From Candidatus Gastranaerophilales bacterium (GTDB lineage: Bacteria; Cyanobacteriota; Vampirovibrionia; Gastranaerophilales; UBA9971), in contig JANQGS010000257.1 in the NCBI GenBank assembly GCA_028277195.1, forward strand, positions 1-18,365: a DNA stretch of 18,365 bases, in the 5' to 3' direction. Made by a program: the position numbers and the translations under genes. This document shows positions 14,508 to 18,365 of the stretch, piece by piece. The notes below the pieces were generated by a model. That model did not search any database and was not told the DNA's origin. It saw nothing but the letters and a program-made list of their open reading frames with translations. Numbering within the stretch: position 1 is the stretch's first letter; each line of letters starts with the position of its first letter.

Positions 14508-15472
14508 AGGCAATAATATACAGGAAAAAGAATAAAATAGAGCCGGCAATATTACCTGAGCCTGAACTGGAGAAAAACGGCGCAATAATAAAAGTGACAG
14601 GTTGCGGGCTTTGCGGTTCTGATATTGTAAAAATCCGGCAGGGGCTCATTAAGGAAGGCACGGTAACCGGCCATGAAGTTGTGGGCCATATCAGTAAAAT
14701 TAAGGGCAATAAATCCTTTAACCCCGGCGACAGGATTGTCCTGGGCCACCATGTTCCGTGCTTTCGCTGCGTGTTCTGCAAAAATGAAAACTACTCCATG
14801 TGCGCTCATTTTAAGCAGTCAAATATCATTCCCGGAGGTTTTGCCGAATATATCTATGTTTCAGAGGAACACTTAAAGCATACCGTGTTTAAAGTGCCTG
14901 ATAACGTGCCTGATATAGACGCTTCATTTACAGAGCCGACTGCCTGCTGCTTGCGGGCAGTAAAAAGAGCAGGAATAAAGCCCGGTGATAATGTTTTAAT
15001 TATCGGACTGGGCTCTATTGGTCTTGTAATGGGGCAAATAGTTAAGCACTTCGGGGCTAATGCTTATGGGACTGAACTTATTGATGAAAGAAAAGAACTG
15101 GCAAATTGCCTTGGCATTGAAACAGTTGTCTCAAAAGGTTATGACAAGGTCTTTTTAACGGCGGGCAGCGATGCCACAATCAATGCCGCTCTTTCGTCAG
15201 TAAGGGACGGAGGGACTATAGTTGTGTTTGCCGGTGTGCCCTCAGGTGAAACCTCTTTCCCGAACAATGAAATTTATTACAGGGAGCTCACTGTTATGGG
15301 TAGCTATTCACCCTCACCTGCTGATTTAGGGGAGTCCCTGGGTTTAATTTCAAAAAAAGTCATTAAAGTAGGCAATTTATCCAGTGTTTACGATATAGAG
15401 GATATTGAAAAGGCAATAGATGATACTGTTTCCAATAAAATTATCAAGGCGTTTATAAGGATGAGTCCATAA
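14504..15472 (+). CDS. Zinc-dependent medium-chain (MDR) alcohol/polyol dehydrogenase
   Basis: A 322-residue NAD(P)-dependent oxidoreductase. Catalytic zinc residues are C37 in GCGLCGSD and H57/E58 in TGHEVVGH, with a further Glu in the TEPTACC motif. Structural zinc ligands C86, C89, C92 and C100 lie in CFRCVFCKNENYSMC. The GroES-like part is followed by a Rossmann domain with IIGLGSIGLVMGQI. The family covers sorbitol, threonine and related dehydrogenases that oxidise secondary alcohols; the substrate here is unknown. The start is TTG 14504, overlapping the preceding stop as TTGA, with GGA about 8 nt upstream. No ATG is available until well inside the domain, so the rare start seems real. 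The protein is somewhat shorter than the usual 340-350 residues. It ends directly before a decayed Lon-like fragment. Confidence 0.9.
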   Translation: MKAIIYRKKNKIEPAILPEPELEKNGAIIKVTGCGLCGSDIVKIRQGLIKEGTVTGHEVVGHISKIKGNKSFNPGDRIVLGHHVPCFRCVFCKNENYSMCAHFKQSNIIPGGFAEYIYVSEEHLKHTVFKVPDNVPDIDASFTEPTACCLRAVKRAGIKPGDNVLIIGLGSIGLVMGQIVKHFGANAYGTELIDERKELANCLGIETVVSKGYDKVFLTAGSDATINAALSSVRDGGTIVVFAGVPSGETSFPNNEIYYRELTVMGSYSPSPADLGESLGLISKKVIKVGNLSSVYDIEDIEKAIDDTVSNKIIKAFIRMSP

Positions 15473-15588
15473 ATACCTGATTCCGTGTCTGATACGGCAT
15501 TACAGAGTTTCCGGACTATCTTAAAAACCGGATTAACTTTAAGCTGGTGGAAGATTTTAATGAAGTGCTGGATTGCGCCCTTTTGTAG
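15473..15588 (+). pseudogene. Remnant resembling the C-terminus of Lon protease
   Basis: The frame starting at 15493 encodes about 31 codons, ending at TAG 15586-15588. It contains EFPDYLKNRINF, then DFNEVLDCALL. This aligns without gaps to the end of Lon proteases as I remember them (EIPD, then an acidic-rich stretch, then EEVLTLAL in E. coli Lon). Just upstream, another frame reads IPDSVSD (15473-15493), at the place where Lon has its conserved IP, implying one frameshift near 15490. There is no start codon, ribosome-binding site or rest of the gene, so this is a relic. Alignment was done by eye from memory. Confidence 0.5.
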
Positions 15589-15597
15589 GGAATGAGC

Positions 15598-16377
15598 TTA
15601 TAAAATACCCTCCAGCCCGTAAACAAAGTCATTATTGGCCATTACATGCCTTATACCCATAATAACCCCGGGCATAAAGCTGATTCTGTCAAATGAGTCA
15701 TGCCTTATTGTCAAAGCCTGGCCCGGCGCGCCGAAAATCACTTCCTGGTGCGCCACAAAACCCGGCAGCCTTACGCTGTGGATATGAATATTTGACTCGG
15801 TAACCCCTCCTCTTGAGCCTTTCAGTGTTTCGGTTTCAGCACAGTTGTCCTGGCTGAACTTTTCCCTTTCCCCGGCCATAAGCTGTGCGGTTTTTACGGC
15901 TGTGCCGGAAGGGGCGTCTTTCTTTTTATTGTGGTGAATTTCGATTATTTCGCCATTGCTGAAGTATTTTGAGGCTTTTTGCGCGAACATCATCATTAAT
16001 ACCGCTCCTACGGCAAAATTTGGCGCAATCAGGCAGCCCAGGCTCTTTTTCCGTGATAAATGCTCGATTTCATCAAGCCGGGCTTCAGTTAGCCCTGTTG
16101 TGCCTATCACAGGCCGCACATTGTTTTCGAGTATAAGTTTTGTGTTTTTATATACGAGTTCAGGATTTGTAAAGTCCACTACAACCTGGATTTCCCGTTC
16201 TTTAAGGGCGTTTTCGAGTGATTGCTCTATTATTACCCCGCCGGTTTTTTCCCCGACATTCACTATGTCAATCGCTGAGACGAGTTCCATATCATTTTCC
16301 CGGCTAACGGCGTTTATAACGGCCTGTCCCATTTTCCCGCAGGCCCCGCACACCCCGACTTTTATTTTTTGTGTCAT
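15598..16377 (-). CDS. dapB: 4-hydroxy-tetrahydrodipicolinate reductase
   Basis: DapB reduces dihydrodipicolinate with NAD(P)H in the diaminopimelate pathway, supplying lysine and peptidoglycan precursors in the cytoplasm. The 259-residue length is typical. The N-terminus has the nucleotide-binding GVCGACGKMGQ (8-18), then IGTTG (91-95), the family signature EIHHNKKKDAPSGTA (146-160) with catalytic His148 and Lys152, and a C-terminal GAPGQALTIRHDSFDR. The first Gly loop carries two Cys, which is unusual but conservative. The start ATG (16375-16377) follows a full AAAGGAGG at 5 nt spacing, the best ribosome-binding site in the window. No other dap gene is adjacent. It is divergent from gmhB with only 45 nt between starts. 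Confidence 0.95.
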   Translation of the reverse strand: MTQKIKVGVCGACGKMGQAVINAVSRENDMELVSAIDIVNVGEKTGGVIIEQSLENALKEREIQVVVDFTNPELVYKNTKLILENNVRPVIGTTGLTEARLDEIEHLSRKKSLGCLIAPNFAVGAVLMMMFAQKASKYFSNGEIIEIHHNKKKDAPSGTAVKTAQLMAGEREKFSQDNCAETETLKGSRGGVTESNIHIHSVRLPGFVAHQEVIFGAPGQALTIRHDSFDRISFMPGVIMGIRHVMANNDFVYGLEGIL

Positions 16378-16382
16378 TTTTT

Positions 16383-16390
16383 CCTCCTTT
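16383..16390 (-). promoter_or_regulatory. Perfect Shine-Dalgarno AAAGGAGG of dapB
   Basis: On the minus strand AAAGGAGG lies 5 nt before the dapB ATG. It shows that the ribosomes of this organism use a standard anti-SD, which makes its absence before gmhB notable. Confidence 0.8.
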
Positions 16391-16410
16391 TTTATTTCAA
16401 ACTATTATTC

Positions 16411-16416
16411 TAAAAT
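16411..16416 (+). promoter_or_regulatory. TAAAAT -10 box of a probably leaderless gmhB transcript
   Basis: TAAAAT is followed by six bases and then ATG 16423, so a normal transcription start would fall on the A of the start codon. No Shine-Dalgarno sequence is present. The -35 position is a T-run overlapping the complement of the dapB ribosome-binding site. Confidence 0.45.
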
Positions 16417-16422
16417 GAAAAT

Positions 16423-16947
16423 ATGCATAATTTAAATTATTTAAGCAACCTGAAAATTGACCGGACATGGAGTCTTTTCCTTGACAGGGACGGGGTTATC
16501 AATAAAAGACTCATTGATGATTATGTCAAAAACATAGCTGAATTCCAATTCCTTCCGGGCGTTATTGAAGCTGTTGCCGGGTTATCGGGAATTTTCGGGA
16601 AAATTTTTATAGTAACAAACCAGCGTGGAATTGCCGGGGGATTGATGAGTATTGAGGATTTAGGCCGGGTTCACGGTTTTATGCTGGGGGAAATCGAAAA
16701 AGCGGGCGGCAGAATAGACAAAATATATTTTTGTCCCCATGACAGGGATGAGAACTGCGGTTGCAGGAAACCTGACATAGGAATGGCCCTGAAAGCCAGG
16801 GAGGACTTTCCCGAAGTGGATTTTTCAAAATCCGTAATGGTGGGCGATTCAGCCTCTGACCTGGAATTCGGGGAAAAAGCAGGCATGGTTGCCGTGCATA
16901 TTAACGATGAGCTATCTTTGCACGATTTTTTTAAACTTATCAGCTAA
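16423..16947 (+). CDS. gmhB: D-glycero-D-manno-heptose-1,7-bisphosphate 7-phosphatase (HAD family)
   Basis: GmhB removes the 7-phosphate from heptose bisphosphate during synthesis of ADP- or GDP-heptose for lipopolysaccharide or S-layer glycans. The 174 residues contain the HAD motifs FLDRDGVIN (19-27; D21 nucleophile, D23), VTNQRGI (64-70), the zinc loop CPHDRDENCGC (C104, H106, C112, C114) followed by RKPDIGM, and VGDSASDLEFG (140-150; D142, D146). The Cys/His loop distinguishes it from histidinol phosphatase-only relatives, though HisB-type activity cannot be fully excluded. The start ATG 16423 lacks a Shine-Dalgarno and sits just after a TAAAAT box. No other heptose gene is in the window. 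Its last 36 nt overlap the end of the opposing envelope-protein gene. Confidence 0.9.
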   Translation: MHNLNYLSNLKIDRTWSLFLDRDGVINKRLIDDYVKNIAEFQFLPGVIEAVAGLSGIFGKIFIVTNQRGIAGGLMSIEDLGRVHGFMLGEIEKAGGRIDKIYFCPHDRDENCGCRKPDIGMALKAREDFPEVDFSKSVMVGDSASDLEFGEKAGMVAVHINDELSLHDFFKLIS

Positions 16948-18365
16948 ATAAGCCCTTTTTTTCCAGGCAAAATATCCCGCTAAAAAGAGCACCGGGTAAT
17001 AAACCAGCACTGTAAAGCCAAACAGGGACACGTTAACGGTTTCAGAGCCCGTGAGATAGCCTGAAAAACTGTACTTTTTAAGGCCCTTGACAGGCGGCAT
17101 CGTGAACTCAGGAGGCAGTACGCCGCGCACCTTGCCGGCTTCAAGCCCCTGTTCGCCTCCTTCATAATTCCGGGCTGCCTGGGTTCTGGCTCTTTCCCCA
17201 AAAATACCTTCTCTTTTATTAAGGTAATTTTGGGGTATGTATCTTAAATAGTTGTTGTCACCTTTGTTTAATTCCGTAAACTTCCAGTAACTCAGGCCCT
17301 TAGGTGCGTAAACAGACCAGGAAATCGTTAAAACGGGCATATTTACCACACGAGGAAGTTCTAAATCAATAAGGGTAAGCAGTTTATTTAACCGTAGTTT
17401 CTGCCTGTACATTACCGTGAGGTTAAACGGGTTTGTATCCTGGTATTTTTTAATGTTTATAAGGTATACCGTGTCTTTTGCCTCTTTATCCTCCTGTTTT
17501 TCAACCTGCTGCGGAATTCCGTTAATTGCTGCGCTGAGTATTTCAGCGTTTTCCGGCAGGTTAAACCTGAAAAACTGCTCGCTCATATTCCTCACGGTAT
17601 AATCAACCTTTGAGGTCATTATGCCGTTATGCGCCAACCTTGAGTCCGCGCGCATCTTATCCGCCATTGCAACCTGTACGGGCGCGTCCTTATGGGGAGT
17701 TAGCGCCAGTGAGAGGGAGAAATCGCTTTTTAAAAAGCTGTAAGCTGAAACTATAGGGTATTCAGCAAGTGAACTCAGGCTTTTAGGTAAGTCACTTATG
17801 TCAATTCGTGATATATTGTTGGTTTTAATAGTTTTAATCTCTGAATTGCCTGAGGATTGTACCGCAACGTAGCCTGAAACCTTGCCAATCTCCTCACCAA
17901 TGGGGAAAATATCAGGTATGTCCAGCTCTGTCTTCTTGTTCTCAAAAGTTTTTTCATACGCGATATTCAGGTTAACCCCGTCCCTGACTCGGGAGTTGAG
18001 GTAAACCGTGAGAGTGTTTCCATCAACCCTGTGACTGCCCTTGTTTACAATGTTTTGAGGGCTTGAAACATCGAGTATTTCAATATTTTCAGGAATCCGG
18101 AACGTCAGTTTTTCTATGGCGTTATGATAAACCTTAAGAGAATACCCGGAAAATCCCTGAAGAAGCCCTTCATCTATCGAAACAAGCGTATTGGAATTTA
18201 CAATAACCTTCGGGGGTCTTGTAATAACTTTTTCTTTCTTCTTTTTATGGGCAATCGGCCTTATTTTCCCGGAAGCGGTCTTCCATTTTACCTCAACCCT
18301 GCCGTTAGCCTTATTTACGCTCAAGTCAGTCGCGCCGGGGGCCTGGTCCACGTTTATGACTGAGA
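16912..18365 (-). CDS. Large membrane-anchored envelope protein with repeated beta modules, 5' truncated by the window edge
   Basis: The minus-strand frame is open to the right edge, so the N-terminus lies outside; at least 483 residues are visible. I do not recognise a named family. The first visible part has a Lys-rich stretch (AHKKKKEKV). Two similar beta-rich segments follow, one around LTFRIPENIEILDVSS and one around FRFNLPENAEILSAAINGIP, each followed by a strand-rich stretch (LTVYLNSRVRDGVNLNIAYE; NPFNLTVMYRQKL). Near the C-terminus, GFTVLVYYPVLFLAGYFAW forms one membrane helix followed by KKR and a basic tail, so the bulk is predicted outside the cytoplasm with a cytoplasmic C-terminus. 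A role in the cell envelope or surface is inferred from this topology only. It overlaps gmhB tail-to-tail by 36 nt. Confidence 0.75.
   Translation of the reverse strand, partial: SVINVDQAPGATDLSVNKANGRVEVKWKTASGKIRPIAHKKKKEKVITRPPKVIVNSNTLVSIDEGLLQGFSGYSLKVYHNAIEKLTFRIPENIEILDVSSPQNIVNKGSHRVDGNTLTVYLNSRVRDGVNLNIAYEKTFENKKTELDIPDIFPIGEEIGKVSGYVAVQSSGNSEIKTIKTNNISRIDISDLPKSLSSLAEYPIVSAYSFLKSDFSLSLALTPHKDAPVQVAMADKMRADSRLAHNGIMTSKVDYTVRNMSEQFFRFNLPENAEILSAAINGIPQQVEKQEDKEAKDTVYLINIKKYQDTNPFNLTVMYRQKLRLNKLLTLIDLELPRVVNMPVLTISWSVYAPKGLSYWKFTELNKGDNNYLRYIPQNYLNKREGIFGERARTQAARNYEGGEQGLEAGKVRGVLPPEFTMPPVKGLKKYSFSGYLTGSETVNVSLFGFTVLVYYPVLFLAGYFAWKKRAYLADKFKKIVQR

Noticed and set aside
15956..16435. 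159-codon plus-strand open frame opposite dapB
   Set aside because: dapB is unmistakable on the other strand; the translation has Ser/Phe-rich shadow composition and runs over the divergent promoter.

Overview
The window looks like a chromosomal segment of an anaerobic, diderm, H2-metabolising bacterium of moderate G+C content, roughly 45-48 % where I counted lines in the hydrogenase genes. The clues are an NAD-linked [FeFe]-hydrogenase, a heptose bisphosphatase that normally serves lipopolysaccharide synthesis, secreted TPR proteins, and a type IV prepilin-like protein with Ala rather than Gly before the cleavage site. I associate that pilin style with lineages such as Elusimicrobiota or Vampirovibrionia-like bacteria, but the phylum cannot be fixed from this sequence.

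Layout. (1) 1-6704, plus strand, is a tight hydrogenase and signalling operon. It holds the 3' part of hydB, then hydA, a second hydrogenase-like protein fused to a histidine kinase, two single-domain receivers, and a receiver-histidine kinase. Genes overlap or lie within 18 nt of each other. (2) 6694-8145 is a strikingly AT-rich pair, a putative glycosyltransferase and a SAM methyltransferase, joined directly to the end of that operon. (3) 8257-8997 encodes a prepilin-like protein. (4) 9013-9348, minus strand, encodes a STAS-domain protein divergent from serA across a promoter region with four TTAA decamers at 10-bp period. (5) 9538-13384 is serA followed by a large secreted TPR protein; a secreted TPR-retropepsin protein (13432-14166) follows. 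(6) 14280-15472 is a small unknown gene coupled to a zinc MDR dehydrogenase with a TTG start, followed by a decayed piece that resembles the C-terminus of Lon protease. (7) 15598-16377, minus strand, is dapB with a strong Shine-Dalgarno, divergent from a gmhB that appears leaderless. (8) 16912 to the window edge, minus strand, is a large membrane-anchored envelope protein whose 3' end overlaps gmhB.

How the genes work together. HydB and HydA are NADH-handling and H2-active subunits of a trimeric cytosolic hydrogenase; the HydC/NuoE-like partner is presumably upstream. The next gene keeps the [FeFe] domain fold but has lost residues of the active-site pocket, and it feeds through an extra [4Fe-4S] domain into a histidine kinase. 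It is followed by three receiver domains and a second kinase and no DNA-binding domain, so the segment reads as a hydrogen- or redox-sensing phosphorelay built into the hydrogenase operon with no visible output. This is the most interesting system in the window. No tRNA, rRNA, CRISPR array, transposase or integrase was seen, and no gene-free stretch exceeds 300 nt.
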